The notes beneath the pieces were generated by a model that saw only the letters and a program-made list of their open reading frames with translations, was not told where the DNA came from and searched no databases. Shown here in pieces: positions 1 through 10,860 of a DNA stretch of 64,000 bases (position 1 is its first letter; the number at the start of each line of letters is the position of its first letter). The stretch lies in assembly GCA_949317995.1 (NCBI GenBank), contig OX439048.1:23875495-23939494 (forward strand), given 5' to 3'. Made by a program: the position numbers and the translations under genes. This DNA comes from Acholoe squamosa. Lineage: Eukaryota; Annelida; Polychaeta; Phyllodocida; Polynoidae.

Positions 1-275
1 AAAGGGAAGAGGAAGACAGGAGAAGGAAAGAGAGGGACAATAAGCATAAGAGGGAGGAGGAGGGGAACAAGAGGAGAGAGGGTGAACCCGACCAAACTAA
101 GAAAGGGGCTGACTTGAAGAAGAGAGAAGGGAGAACAGGGAGATCAGGCGACGAAGAGCAGCGTGAGAGGGGATGACGACAGGCTGAGGAGGAGGGTGAC
201 CGTAGATGTGTAGAAAGGGAGGGTCGGGATTACTGGGCCAACATTAGCTCAGACTAAGCATGGGCTTCCCCACAC

Positions 276-818
276 ATGTGGCAACCGGCGGTTAGACGGC
301 TCTGCGACACAGCGGGTACTCAGGCGGCCAGCGTGACCCCTGCAGGTCGACATAGGTCGGGGTTGGCAAGATCGTCAGTGCTTTCGGGGTCAGAACCGCG
401 GAGTGTGCCAGGGACAAGTCAAGTGGGGGAGCAGGCTTTAAACACGCAATCCTTCATGCACTCACCACCACACAGAATGCTACCTCCCACCTCGGGGCCT
501 CCCACGACCCTATGTAAGCACAGGGGAGGACGGACACCCAGTGCCACCAGTGTTCCTGCCCTGGAGGCAGGTCGCAGACCCGGACTGGATGCAGAGCTGG
601 GCAAGCAACTACCAGCTGACTTCGGTCCGACCTATGATGTTGTCACTGGCCGCGAACACACATGGGTAGACACTTTGGGGCCAGGGCTGGTCCAGGTCAA
701 CCACCTGCGCCAGGTCATGTACCAGCGGAAGCAGCCACTGGTGAGTCCTACTTTTATGTCTAGTGATCCTACTCAGATAACAGTAGATGAGAGAATTCAT
801 CAAGCTAGGAGTCAGTAG
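276..818 (+). CDS. Unrecognised 180-aa ORF, possibly 3' end of a retroelement ORF
   Basis: An open frame of 180 codons that I do not recognise. The N-terminal half is Ser/Pro/Gly/Arg-rich and low in complexity; the last 70 residues look more protein-like (ADFGPTYDVVTGREH, then GLVQVNHLRQVMYQRKQP). It is preceded by a purine-rich stretch (1-270) that, in another frame, encodes a highly charged Arg/Glu/Lys segment. About 550 bp downstream lie a polypurine run and a TGTAATAG start typical of an LTR, so it could be the tail of an LTR-element ORF. No catalytic motif is visible. It could equally be a chance open frame. Confidence 0.25.
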   Translation: MWQPAVRRLCDTAGTQAASVTPAGRHRSGLARSSVLSGSEPRSVPGTSQVGEQALNTQSFMHSPPHRMLPPTSGPPTTLCKHRGGRTPSATSVPALEAGRRPGLDAELGKQLPADFGPTYDVVTGREHTWVDTLGPGLVQVNHLRQVMYQRKQPLVSPTFMSSDPTQITVDERIHQARSQ

Positions 819-1370
819 AGACCCTAATCGGGACTCCTGAGAGGTCGGTCCTTGAGGTGTACTCCTCTAGGTGTAGAAAAGAAAGAAGGGGGGTGCGGGT
901 GGTCGTCAGAGGAAGACTCAGAGTTAAGGAGTTATTGTTCCAGGGGTTGGCAGCTGGGAGCGACCGTGAGGAATGGGGAGATGACCAGCACCCAGGATCA
1001 CACGGGGGAGGAGGCCGCTCTAGGAGCAGTTCCCAGGGGCCCCAGGACTAAACCTATATAGACAATGTTGTGATTGTTAAAATGACAAAGAGTGTGGGGC
1101 TGTAGATAAGTATAAATACGGGTATCAGGAGGTTGGGACGTGGAGTTGGTGGTCGCGTAAATTGAAGAAAACAAGTATTAGTGGGAGGATCAACGCCCGA
1201 CCTATGTCGACCTATACTCACCTTACTGTTAAGTCTGTAATCAGAGGAAGTCGTCCCCCTCCCCTGGAGTTAAGAGGAATGCTGCTTGCAGATGGGACCA
1301 GTTTAACCGGTATCTATATTAGAAATTAAGAATGAACCTGGTTCCGAGTCATCTCCGGAGGGGACAAATT

Positions 1371-1640
1371 AAGGAGGGAGGGATGTAATAGTTACTGAGA
1401 AGAGTAGGGGGGAGGGGCATGGCTTGTAGGAAGCGGAAACGAGGTCGGAGAGCAAGATGTTGTGGTCTGGAGCTTCCTAGTGTCTGCACGAGAGGGCGCG
1501 CCGGCAGGTCATGACGTCTGGGGGACATCACCCGGCTGGGAGGGACTATATAAGCAATGGTTCGAGAGGGTCGGTCGTCTTTTGACCTGAGTAGTATAGT
1601 ATGTATCGGAACTGGACTATAGCTAATCTAAGGATACTAC
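1371..1640 (+). mobile_element. Possible 3' LTR start with polypurine tract and TATA box
   Basis: A purine run AAGGAGGGAGGGA (1371-1383) is followed directly by TGTAATAGTTACTGAG, the usual arrangement of a polypurine tract and the 5' edge of a 3' LTR. A TATATAA box lies at 1547-1553. I cannot place the right edge (it should end in CA), and no second LTR copy is in the window, so the call rests on layout alone. The entry is given only to the start of the motif array. Confidence 0.3.
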
Positions 1641-1649
1641 TCACTGGGC

Positions 1650-2075
1650 ATGCAGCCAATCAGAAGCCTCCATTTGGTCACATGACCTGTGATGTCACTG
1701 GACCCCCCATGGTGCACCTTATTTGCATAATAGGCCACACCCACTTAGCCAATCAGAACCCTCCATTTGGTCATGTGACCTCTCATTTATATAATAGACC
1801 ACACCCCTTTATGCTAATGAGACCTCATTTGCATAATAGACCATGTGACTTAGGCCCCCTGTTGAGTGATTTCCAAATGGGGTTGTCTGATTGGCTAATG
1901 GTCTAGGTCACGTGACCTGATTATGTAAATAGGGTCGACTGACCATGTGACCTCCCTTGTTTGTAAACAACACGTGATCTAGCTGAGTGACTTAACCACG
2001 TGGTTTCTATAATAGTTTATACCCCCTTGTTCACATGGTGTAGTCATGTGACCACTTGTTTCTAAACAAGGGGTG
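1650..2075. promoter_or_regulatory. Array of CCAAT, octamer and E-box motifs
   Basis: A 420-bp stretch holds repeated promoter-type motifs. CCAATCAG occurs at 1656 and 1749, with an inverted ATTGG at 1890. The octamer ATTTGCAT occurs at 1721 and 1827, each time inside ATTTGCATAATAG. Perfect CACGTG E-boxes lie at 1909, 1971 and 1997, with several CACATG/CATGTG variants (TTGGTCACATGACC and relatives). The motifs recur in the same order with surrounding similarity, so the array looks like diverged tandem copies of one module. No gene starts clearly next to it. It may be a retroelement UTR or LTR rather than a host promoter. Confidence 0.4.
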
Positions 2076-2275
2076 GGGTTAATTATGCATGAGTTTTTCT
2101 CGAGAAGAAATATTTAAGCGTTGGTAAATTTTACTGTTGTAAAACTTTTTTTCGATGAGAGGACAAAATAAAAGAAGCAAGGTAAAAGCTTGCCAAAAAA
2201 AATTGCGCCCTTTAGTTTGTTTTTAAGGCAAGCATAAAGCTTGCCCCCCCAAAAAATATATCATTTTAATCAGAG

Positions 2276-2303
2276 AACCCGCCCCTTAAAAAAGGGGCGG
2301 GTT
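2276..2303. terminator. Perfect 12-bp hairpin with A/T tetraloop
   Basis: AACCCGCCCCTT, then AAAA, then the exact reverse complement of the first arm. It sits about 90 bp beyond the candidate poly(A) signal of the minus-strand retroelement. The GC-rich stem in an AT-rich setting suggests a selected RNA or DNA structure, but its role is unknown. Confidence 0.4.
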
Positions 2304-2390
2304 TACTGATATTAAAATTTTTTGGGAATTTATGAAAATTTTATAAAGCGAATAAAAAGACATCACTGTTATGCAAATGAGGATTAACCG

Positions 2391-2396
2391 TTTATT
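2391..2396 (-). promoter_or_regulatory. Candidate AATAAA poly(A) signal of minus-strand retroelement
   Basis: Reverse complement of TTTATT, about 410 bp beyond the last minus-strand ORF (2805-3152). The interval holds GT/CA-rich simple sequence around 2560-2700 and no recognisable LTR copy. Confidence 0.3.
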
Positions 2397-2804
2397 CAAT
2401 AGAAACCTGAATAGCATCAGCATCTAGTTACATGAAGATATTTATCACAACCCTAAAAAGGTAATTGAAATTGTCTTTAGAAAAGAAATAATTGAAAATT
2501 CCTTGTTGTGGGAGTTTTAATTTTTGGTCGTTGTGTGGGATATATCCTTGTGTAAGGCTTGTGTGTACACATAGGTGAGTGTGGGTGTGGTGTGTGTGTA
2601 AGTGGGGGGGGGGTGCTTGGCTTTTATGTGAGGTAAAGGTGTGTGATTTAATGTGATGTGACCTGGAGTGTTAGTAAGCTAATGCTAATTTGGGGGTGGG
2701 GGTGGTTTTGAGTTGTAAAAGTGGTAGCTTACCCTTTTGGGTTTTAGGTCAGTGCTGGTGGCTGGTGTGGGGAGAGTAGATTACTTATTGGACCACGAGT
2801 GAGC

Positions 2805-3152
2805 TTAAAAAATGGCCCGCTGGAAAATTCTGCCTATCCCGCTGAAATACCTGGGAAGGTCTTTAAGGGGCTTATCAGAAGCCAGTAGTGCATGCTCACA
2901 TAACAGCGCAATGTAAGCAGCTGCTTTGGGGGAAAAGGTGTTCCAATCTGGAGAAGTAGGGACGTCACTAGATAAGTAATACATCATTCTTTTGATGAGT
3001 GTAGAGACCAATGGGTCATGTAGGGGCAGTTCTTTAAAGACTGCCGGGTCATTCAGGTAGCAGCTCAAATCTTCAGGGGTCATATTGATAACCAAATTTT
3101 GGTGGTTTACAATAAGTTGCCTAGTCTCTAAAATGTGTCTTCTGCCATTCAA
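2805..3152 (-). CDS. Extra 115-aa ORF downstream of integrase
   Basis: An intact frame after the integrase region, on the same strand. It has ordinary protein composition with a probable helical core (residues 25-105), no signal peptide and no membrane segment, so it does not look like an envelope protein. I do not recognise it. Its position suggests an accessory ORF of the retroelement or the end of its polyprotein; it could also be a captured host fragment. Being uninterrupted while the rest of the element is frameshifted is notable but may be chance at this length. Confidence 0.4.
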   Translation of the reverse strand: MNGRRHILETRQLIVNHQNLVINMTPEDLSCYLNDPAVFKELPLHDPLVSTLIKRMMYYLSSDVPTSPDWNTFSPKAAAYIALLCEHALLASDKPLKDLPRYFSGIGRIFQRAIF

Positions 3153-3525
3153 TATTCCACTGGGTCCCAGGAGGTCATGAATTGTCCAATCAGATTGTGA
3201 CTTCCTCCTGAAGAGAAGAATTTTGTGTAAGCTACTTTTTGAATAAACCGGTAACCAAATAGAGGGGTGAGTACAGAGGGAAACAGTTTAAGTCAAGTGT
3301 GGGTTGTGAAGAGTATCAGTAACTTCTAACCTTTTACAGGTATTCAGGTGCTGGGTATTATGGCAAAAAACTTTGTCATTGACAATACAAGAATGGCTGA
3401 TAGTCTAGTACTAAAAATGGGCACATAGAACAGGCCTACCTGGGCTTATTGCATGCTGTGGATGCCATGTTACTCCTAATCCAGGGACTTGTTCACTTGG
3501 TACGGTGATGTGGTTGGATTTGGGG

Positions 3526-5081
3526 TTATTGTAAAAGTCCTCTCTTCTTTTTCGGAGGGGGGGCTGGTGTGTTGGTTTCAGGTATTGTGCTTAAGTCAGG
3601 GTCAAAAAGGGTTGTCACAGGACCAGTTTGAAGCCTTTTTATGATGGCTTTGGCGCTGGCCTTTGTGATTGGTCTTCTCAACCTGGATACATATACTGCT
3701 TTTTTGAAAACTTTTCCATCCTGCAATCTTTTTATAATTGCAGTTACTGTTGAGGTCATTTTGATTATGATGTATAGGCCAGAGTAGGTAGATTTCAGCT
3801 TTTTGGTCGTGTGTTTCACCAGAAGGTTAGGGATGTGTAAATACACCAATTGACCAGTGTTGAAGGTGCATACCTCTGCTGAGGCATCATGCCTGGCTTT
3901 CATCTTTTTATGAGCTTTAATCATGTTTTCCGCTGCCTTCATCCCTGAGATTTAGTAAGTGGGTGGCTATATCTTCCTTCTGTTTAATTTCATTTGCAGA
4001 AGTGATCAGCGCCAATGCAGCCTCTGTGGGTAGATGTGTCTGTTTACCAAAAACCAAAAGGTTGGGTGAGTAGCCTAGGGCGCTGCAGACATTGTTATTC
4101 ATGCTGAAAGTCACAGCCTGGAGGAAGGTTGACCAATGCTTTTGTGATTTGGATACAAAAGCTCTGAGGGATGATTCTATTGTCTGGTGTTGATGCTCAC
4201 AGAGGCCTTGAGACCTGTTCCAGTGTGCACTCCCTGTGACATGTTTAATGCCAAATTTGTCGCAAAATAATGCGAAGGAATTTGAGGTGTATTGTTTGGC
4301 ATTATCAGTATTTAGGACTGAAGGTGTTCCATGGATGCAGATCACTCTCTGAAAGAAACCACGGGCCACATCGGCGGCTGTGTTTTCTTCTGTGCACCAT
4401 GCTGTGACATGTCTGGTGGCATGATCTGTTACCACATGTATATGGCAGGAGCCATCCACAGCTTGATTAAAGGGACCTATGGTATCCATGGTAACGTGGG
4501 AGTATGCTGTTAGCACTGGTTCGCGGAGTGTTATTGGTGATTTTAGATGCTTTGGCCTGTTTTTGGTAGTAAGACATATGTGGCAGGTGCCACAAAAGTC
4601 AAACTCTTGTTTGAACATTGAGCCCCAATAGTATCTTGATCTGACAGCTGCATATGTTTTGACTGAACCCAAGTGTCCACCTAATGGGGAACAATGTGTG
4701 GATTCAATGATGGATCACAATTTGAAGGGTGGGGTCTAGGGATTTACCCATGACTGTATATGTGATTCTGAAAAGGACCTTATCTAGAATGATGAACTGA
4801 TCATGATTGCTAAAGATTTGGTTAGTTAAAACTGAGTCGATTGGCAATTTTCCAAATTCAATGTAATTTAGCATTGATGAGGCAAAAAGGTCTTCTTTTC
4901 GTGCCTTTATTAAAGCCTCTCTAGAAGGTGTGGTGGAGGTGTGCTTGCAAAGTTTCATAATTGCTCTTTCAGCTATAGGTAGTGCCTTTTGTGAGAGCTT
5001 GGCTCTTTTGCCATTAGCTGCCCTGACTGATACCCTTGGTGACCTGGTTTTGGGGGGGTCGACCTCTTGACCTAGAACCAT
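3526..5081 (-). pseudogene. Integrase region of Ty3/gypsy-type element (frameshifted)
   Basis: Three overlapping frames together give a retroviral-type integrase. The linker and N-terminal part lie at 4704-5081. The zinc-binding region reads ...HCSPLGGH... then CGTCHIC just before and inside 3917-4672. The catalytic core has D in VTMDTIGPF, D in LNTDNAKQY and E in GLCEHQHQTIE, so the DDE triad is present. A basic C-terminal domain lies at 3526-3942 (QLVYLHIPNLL then KLKSTYSGLYII). Frame changes fall near 4700 and 3930. The triad residues are intact, but the protein cannot be made from this copy. Confidence 0.8.
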
Positions 5082-5110
5082 CCGGCTTGACCTTTGTGGG
5101 TTGGCTCTGT

Positions 5111-7560
5111 TTATTTACAGTGGTTCTGGTCCGTGATTGGGTGGGGGCTGGGGGTGTATCTTCCACACTGCTCTGATTGCGCTGTAAGTGAAGCTATGTA
5201 ATTTCTTTCAGAGCTATTTTTCTTTACAATGACACCCTTTGGTAGTTTGCCTGTGCTTCCCCAGATTTTGCCTCCTTTTAGGATTGATCTGGGAGGTCCC
5301 ATCTGTATTGGGTGATTGGGTACTGGCTCGTTGGATCTGAAAACCTTAGTCATGGTAATGTCAGAGAAAGACAAATTTTTGGGGGGAAGTATGATTTTCC
5401 CTTGTGATCTGATGGGAATTGGGTCATCAGAGCTTGGTGGGTAGGTCCTCCTGGAGAGGAAATCTGCCAAAAGATTGGCTCTGCCCTGCAAGTATTTTAC
5501 TTCAAAATCGTAAGACATGACTGTGTCCACCCACCTGGCTAGTCTCTTTTTTATTGAAAAGGGAAACATAATGGTGGAATCCTTTTACTGCAAAGACTAT
5601 GCCCAGTAGTTCTTTGTCTGTTATTCCATATCTGGTTTCCTGTGGGGTAAAACCTCTGCCTGCGAATTCAGTGGGTCTGTAGAAACCATAGTCATCCACC
5701 TGTGTGATTACAGCTCCCAGGCTGTAATTACTTGAGTCGGTGAAGATAACAAAAGGTTTACTGTAATCAAGGAATTTGAGTACAGCTTCAGTGCAAATTG
5801 AGGCTTTGACCTTCTCAAAGGCTTGCTGACAGCTTATGGTCCATTTAAAGGTGCTTTTAGTAGCCTCATACAGGGGCTTCACGATATGAGCAAGACTGTG
5901 CCATACCATTGAAGCATCTAAGATCATGAATGTTCTTAGGTGGGGGAAAGGTTTTGACTGGCCAGATTTTGGGGAAGGTGACACACCATGTTGGTCTAGA
6001 GAAAATCCCAAGAAATCCATCTAGGTGGTGCTTAATTCACATTTTTCAGATTTCAACTTGATATTTCCTTTAATGAAAAGTTTGAGCACTTCATCCAGGT
6101 CCTGCAGGTGTCTTTCCCATGTTGGGCTATAACCCTTTCGTGCCCAGAATTATTTTGAGAAAGCTGATTTATTCAACAAATTTGACATAGTAGAGACTAT
6201 TATCTATATCATGACCAGATTAATGTGCTTCAAATGGTAACAAAGATAACAGTAAAATAGCTCTCAGAAAATGTAATATGAACCATAGGTTAGAGTGTTA
6301 TATGAGTCAGTAGGGAATAAGGACAACACAAGATGCTGAAATGGACTGATTTGGATGAAGGTGCCTAGAAAATCTCCTCTTTTTATATTTTGGTGGGGAA
6401 TAGGTTATTTTCAATTCATAAAGCATTATTTTGACATTTCAAAGAAAGCTATATTAATGGAAATTGAAAAAGATATGTATAATGATTGGATTCCTATGAG
6501 AAAATCGCAGGAAAAATATTTTATTAATATTTTTGGTATTTTTATCAATATTTTTGTGAATTTAGTGAATTTTCTGTGTTTTTCCCATTATTTTCATGGC
6601 CAGAGCGCGCACTTTTAATGGATTTTAAGCCTATTTTCAAGTAATTATTTTCTGCAATAAGATCTATTAATAATCATTAACCTAATGCACCTAGAGAAAT
6701 TTGGTAGCATTGGAAAGCCCTCGATATTACGAATCTTCTGGTGTTGGAATTACCTTAATCTGATGAATATTAAACCCATGCTGGTCTGTTGAACATATAT
6801 ACATGCTTAAGAGCGCACTTTTGCTATTCTGGGCACGTAAGGGATAAATAGCCAAGTCATCGACATATGCTACTGCATTTCTATATTTACATTTCATGAG
6901 TAGCTGCTCCATGACGTTCATGAAGGATAGACCTGAGGTTTTAAGTCCCATAGGGAGGACTTTGGCCATATACCTGGTTCCATTGGCTGAAAAGGTGGTT
7001 ATAGGCCTAGATTCTTCAGCCAAGGGAATTTGGTGGTATGCGCTATAGACGTCCAATTTTGAGAAATATTTGGCACCTGTTCTGCCAATTTGTTGCATGA
7101 GGTCGTCAGCCCTGGGAAAAGAATACGAAAAAGATTTGAGGTTTTGATTGACCCATCTGTAGTCTACTACAATTCTCCATCCGGAGGCTACAGATCTGTC
7201 TCCTTGAGGTTTAGGCACTAGAAAGGCGGGTGAATTCCATTCACAAGGTTTGGTGCATTCCTCAATGATTCCCTGCTCTAAGTGTTTATTTAAGAGCTTT
7301 TTTTGGAAGATTTCTTTGTGGGGGGACATTCTGTATGAAGGCCTGTTACAGGGCTTGTGGTCTGGGATTAATTCCAGTTTGACCTCATTTTCTACATTGG
7401 AGCCAATGGCACTGTCATTTATCACAAAAGCTTGTCTATTCCCCTCAACAACTTTATGGATCTGCTCCTTTTTGTTGTCATTGAGCTGCTCACAGATTTT
7501 ATATTTTAGGGGTTCATTGCCCTTTGGGAGTTGCTCTAAGGGATCTTCACCACAATTGAT
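5111..7560 (-). pseudogene. Reverse transcriptase and RNase H of Ty3/gypsy-type element, interrupted
   Basis: The RT part (6727-7560) shows the Ty3/gypsy fingers and palm: NSPAFLVPKP, WRIVVDYRWVNQ, FSKLDVYSAYHQIPL and the catalytic YVDDL. Right after YVDDL the frame is cut by the 711-bp element at 6133-6843. The thumb and RNase H resume at 5502-6128, with FTDSSNYSLGAVI (first acidic residue) and DKELLGIVFAV (catalytic Glu). A short deletion with frame change near 5570 removes the segment that normally holds the third acidic residue (TDH). The connection domain then continues at 5111-5569 (RLARWVDTVMSYDFEVKYLQG). An in-frame stop also lies near 6020. Confidence 0.85.
6133..6843. mobile_element. 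711-bp non-autonomous piggyBac-like element
   Basis: The ends are inverted: CCCTTTCGTGCCCAGAAT on the left and, reverse-complemented on the right, CCCTTACGTGCCCAGAAT (17 of 18 match). ATAA flanks both sides (6129-6132 and 6844-6847), a 4-bp duplication one base away from the TTAA used by piggyBac elements; the CCC start also fits that group. The insert is AT-rich and has no transposase. The 87-codon open frame inside (6355-6618, plus strand) is probably chance. It splits the RT gene directly after its catalytic motif. Confidence 0.8.
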
Positions 7561-7569
7561 TGGGAAGAG

Positions 7570-8484
7570 CTATTGGTCAGGGGTGACGTGGTTGAGTGAA
7601 TGGTGACTATGTAAGGGGCCAATTGGTATTGCCTTTTTGATGTTGAAAGGCTTGAATAGGCCTAGAGCCATGTGCTTCTTTAAAGGAAGAGGAAAATCAT
7701 TTGGGTTTGCCACGGTTACCGATATTAACTTTTGAGCTGTTTTGGGTTTAACCAAAGCATGTTTGATTAAGAAAGGTAACTTTATGTCAACATTTTCAGT
7801 GATGCTTGTAAGTCTAGATAGCTTGTCTGGGCCAATGACCATGGCGTTCAGTGTAGTTTCCGAATTAGGAGGTATTGTGAAATTTTCTACCGGCCTAATC
7901 GTGAAAGCTGTTGGTCGCTTGGGGCCAAAACTGAGTTTGGCCTTGTATTTGGTCATGAAGTTTACTCCAAGGATGAAGGGGTGATTTAACTTAAGTACTA
8001 CATGGAACCTGGTGATAAATTCTACTCCTTCTATCAGAAAGCTTAGATTTAATGCATGGTTTACCTGTACTGAGGATCTGTCTGCTAGGAGGAAGGTCAT
8101 ACGTGATTGTCTTCCATGTCTAAAGTTTGGGGTGTTGATCACTTTATCAGCCATTTCCTGACTGATAAAAGATAAGGAAGCACCAGAGTCTACCAATGCT
8201 CTGTAGGGTTGGTCATTTATGTCAATAAAAACTGCACCTCTAGTTAACTCAGTATTAATGTTAGATACCTTACCTTGCTGCCCATACTTATCTGACTTGA
8301 TTCTCAGTTGGAGGCATGCCACTCTGCTGTTGCTGTCCTCATAACAGTCCTCACTGTCTGAGGAGCTGTCATCAAGGTTTAATCTGCCGTTGATGTCAGG
8401 CTGTTGGAGGGAGTTGACTTCAGCATCACTTTGAACATTACTTGATTGGTGGCTGGTGGGGGGCGTTCCAGATTTCTTGTCCAC
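7570..8484 (-). pseudogene. Retropepsin-like aspartic protease of the retroelement
   Basis: A 304-codon frame. The catalytic motif is RALVDSGASLSFISQEM (residues about 93-109), preceded by the FIDINDQPY strand and followed by HPFILGVNFMTKY, the typical ILG motif of pepsin-like retroviral proteases. The C-terminal 150 residues form a linker towards RT. The acidic Ser-rich N-terminus (SSSDSEDCYED) is likely a spacer. RT starts in another frame after the stop at 7570. This is the best-preserved single frame of the element. Confidence 0.8.
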
Positions 8485-8880
8485 TTGGGTGGGGGCGGGG
8501 TCACGGGGTGCATGGCAAGCTTCCCCAGAAACCTATTCTTCATCGTCGTATTTCTCTTCATCATCAATGAAAGCTTCATCACCATCATTGTGATCAAAAT
8601 CATCATCATCAATATTATTGAGATCGGCGTCATTGTCAGATTCAGTAGGCTCATTGTCCTTATTACTCCTAGAGTATCTGCTGGGTGTTGAGTCCCTGGT
8701 CCTTCTCTTATTGTATGAGGAGTCATTAGGGTCTTTGGAATCAGCAGAGGATGTGAGCTTCTTGAAGGAGATCTGTTTATTGTCAGCTGGGGCCGTGGCC
8801 ACAGTTATGATGATTTTATTGTCATCTGTGCCTGAGTTTCTGTGGGTACCTGGAGACCTCTTAAACTGGGGTGATTAGCC
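8379..8880 (-). pseudogene. Acidic, frameshifted gag C-terminal/spacer segment
   Basis: Between gag and protease two short minus frames overlap. The frame at 8533-8802 is very acidic, with DNDADLNNIDDDDFDHNDGDE-like runs built from GAT repeats. No CCHC zinc knuckle is visible. The overlap suggests a frameshift inside one former reading frame. Confidence 0.45.
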
Positions 8881-8900
8881 CTGTTGATTTCCAGGTGGGT

Positions 8901-9865
8901 CTAGGGATCTAGATCTGCCTTTGTACCTCCTGTTATTGTTGTCAGATTGGTTATTAAAACCACTTCTGTATTTGGCATCATACTGCTTGTTGTAGTTGCC
9001 ATTTGAAAGCCTGTCATCCTTTTTATTGTCTTCTGGGCTTTATGGGCTTCCTTTCTGGATCTGCTGTTATTTTTACTGTTGTTAAAAGCGGCACAGAGGT
9101 CTGCTTGCTGGGCGGAGGCCAGGGAGGTTTTGTTGGCTTCAAGGCTGAGCTCCTGTTTGAGTGCTAGGCGCTCTGCCTCTACTATAGATTTGGGTGCCTC
9201 GGGGAGGATTACTGTTTTAATCTCAGGTTTTAGACCATTGATCAGATAGTCCACCTGCACGGATTCTTCTAGGCTACTATTGGCCAGGAGGAGAGTCATG
9301 TCAGCCAGGTATTGCAGGGTCGGGGGTGCCAAAAACGTTGTAGGAAAGTAGCATATACAGCCTCGTTATCATACATGATGGGCTTCTCAAATATATTGGA
9401 GAAAAACCATTGGGCTGCTCTCCCCTTTAGAAAGGTGTACAAGCATGAGGCATGAAGGTGGGAGTAATGGAGGTACATGTTTCTGATCTAGAATTTAAAT
9501 TTCATGATAAATTTGGATGCAGATCTGTACTCAGTTGGCTTGTCAAAGGTCTCAGGCTTATTAAAAGAGCTGAGTTGGACTGAGGAGAGTTTATCATTTT
9601 CCAGTGTTATTTGTCCCATGCTGTTAGTGAAGTGGGACTGCCCTAGGTTTGAGATCATAGGTGTGGAGTGGGCGTATGCCTGGTGATAACCCGTGTTGTG
9701 TGCACCCGTGCTTTGGGAGTGCAGGGTTTGCATAGGTATGGGCATATTACCAGGGGCGTGTCCTTGTGCTGAAGTGTATATGTCTCCTACCACTGAGCCT
9801 AGGGTGCTGGGCCTTGCTTCTGCTTGGGCGGGAGCTGGTGCTGCCATCTGGTGGGTTGTGGACAA
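8901..9865 (-). pseudogene. Gag-like capsid region of the retroelement (three frames)
   Basis: Three neighbouring frames read as one Ty3/gypsy gag. 9488-9865 ends in SFNKPETFDKPTEYRSASKFIMKF. 9296-9478 carries the retrotransposon-gag core (SCLYTFLKGRAAQWFF, then YATFLQRFW). 8901-9332 continues with YLINGLKPEIKTVILPEAP and a Lys/Arg/Asn-rich tail. The pattern (hydrophobic helix, AAxWF, then GLxPEI) matches capsid domains of gag polyproteins. Frame changes at about 9480 and 9310 break it. Confidence 0.7.
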
Positions 9866-10028
9866 ACCAGGGATTTCACCTCGGGTCGGCTGGTTTGAGG
9901 TAGGCGTGGCATGTGTTAAGCCGCTTTGAGTGTTGCATTAGAAGGCGCTGGGTGGGCTTAACCTGATGTTTGTACCTTGTGGTAGGATGGATGCTGCAGG
10001 AGGTGCACTCGGGTCTGAGTGGTGTGAG

Positions 10029-10857
10029 TTAACCCTGTGCTGGCTGGTGTCGGGTGTGTAACAGGGGCAAAGGTTGGAGGCGCCCTGTTGTCATGGGCTG
10101 TGTAACATCATCTATATTTCTGTTTATTCTCTCAGAAATATCTGCAGCCAATATTTCAGATCTTCTTAAAACATCAGCATTGTCCTTAGCAGCTCTCCTT
10201 TGTGTGTGAATCATGTCACGCTCCATCTGAGCTCTCCAGGTGTCCATGTTATCCAATCTCTCATTGACTCTAGACAGTTGGCTGGTATGTTCCTGGCCTA
10301 CTCTTTTGATTTCAGCAGACAGGAGATTAATTTGGCCAGTCAGTAAGTTGGATAAAGAATCACTGACTGCCTGTGTGCATTCTCTCACCAGATTTCTGGC
10401 CAGGTCATCCTGGTCTTACCTGGGTGGGGGTGCTGATGCCATGCTGCTGTCTGTCCTGTACCTATTAAGGTGAGGGAAAGAGACTTCAGTATCTTCTTCA
10501 GAAGTGATGCTGTCCTCTGATGTGAATTCAGGGGCGGTTTGTCTTCTGCTGAAGATATGAAAGGTGGCTGTTATATTACCTCCAGCTGCTGCTGAGTCTA
10601 CACTTCTTAGCAGTCTATAATAAGGAGGTGTTTGTCTCCTATGAGGTGAGCTGGACTGTACCCTTCTCCTTCTGGGGCTAGGTAAGGGTGAATAGTCAGA
10701 TGTGGAGGCTCCAGATTCCAAGCTTGGGGAGAGGGTGTTTGGTGGTGGTGGGGTTGCCTCAGGAGTGGAGGGGCTTAGCTATGATCTGAAAGGATCACTA
10801 AAGGTTGTAGCGTCAGGCCACTGTTCCTCCAGTATTCTATTGACACGATGTAAGAAC
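10029..10857 (-). pseudogene. Gag N-terminal coiled-coil region
   Basis: Minus frames 10416-10721 (Ser/Pro/Arg-rich) and 10029-10388 (a probable coiled coil around LSAEIKRVGQEHTSQLSRVNERLDNM) lie upstream of the gag core. A further open stretch reaches about 10857, where the palindromic element begins. No known domain was recognised; order and strand argue for the N-terminal matrix-like part of gag. Confidence 0.45.
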
Positions 10858-10860
10858 CAC

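Noticed and set aside
6355-6618. 87-codon frame inside the piggyBac-like insert
   Set aside because: AT-rich sequence without transposase motifs; the insert is non-autonomous.
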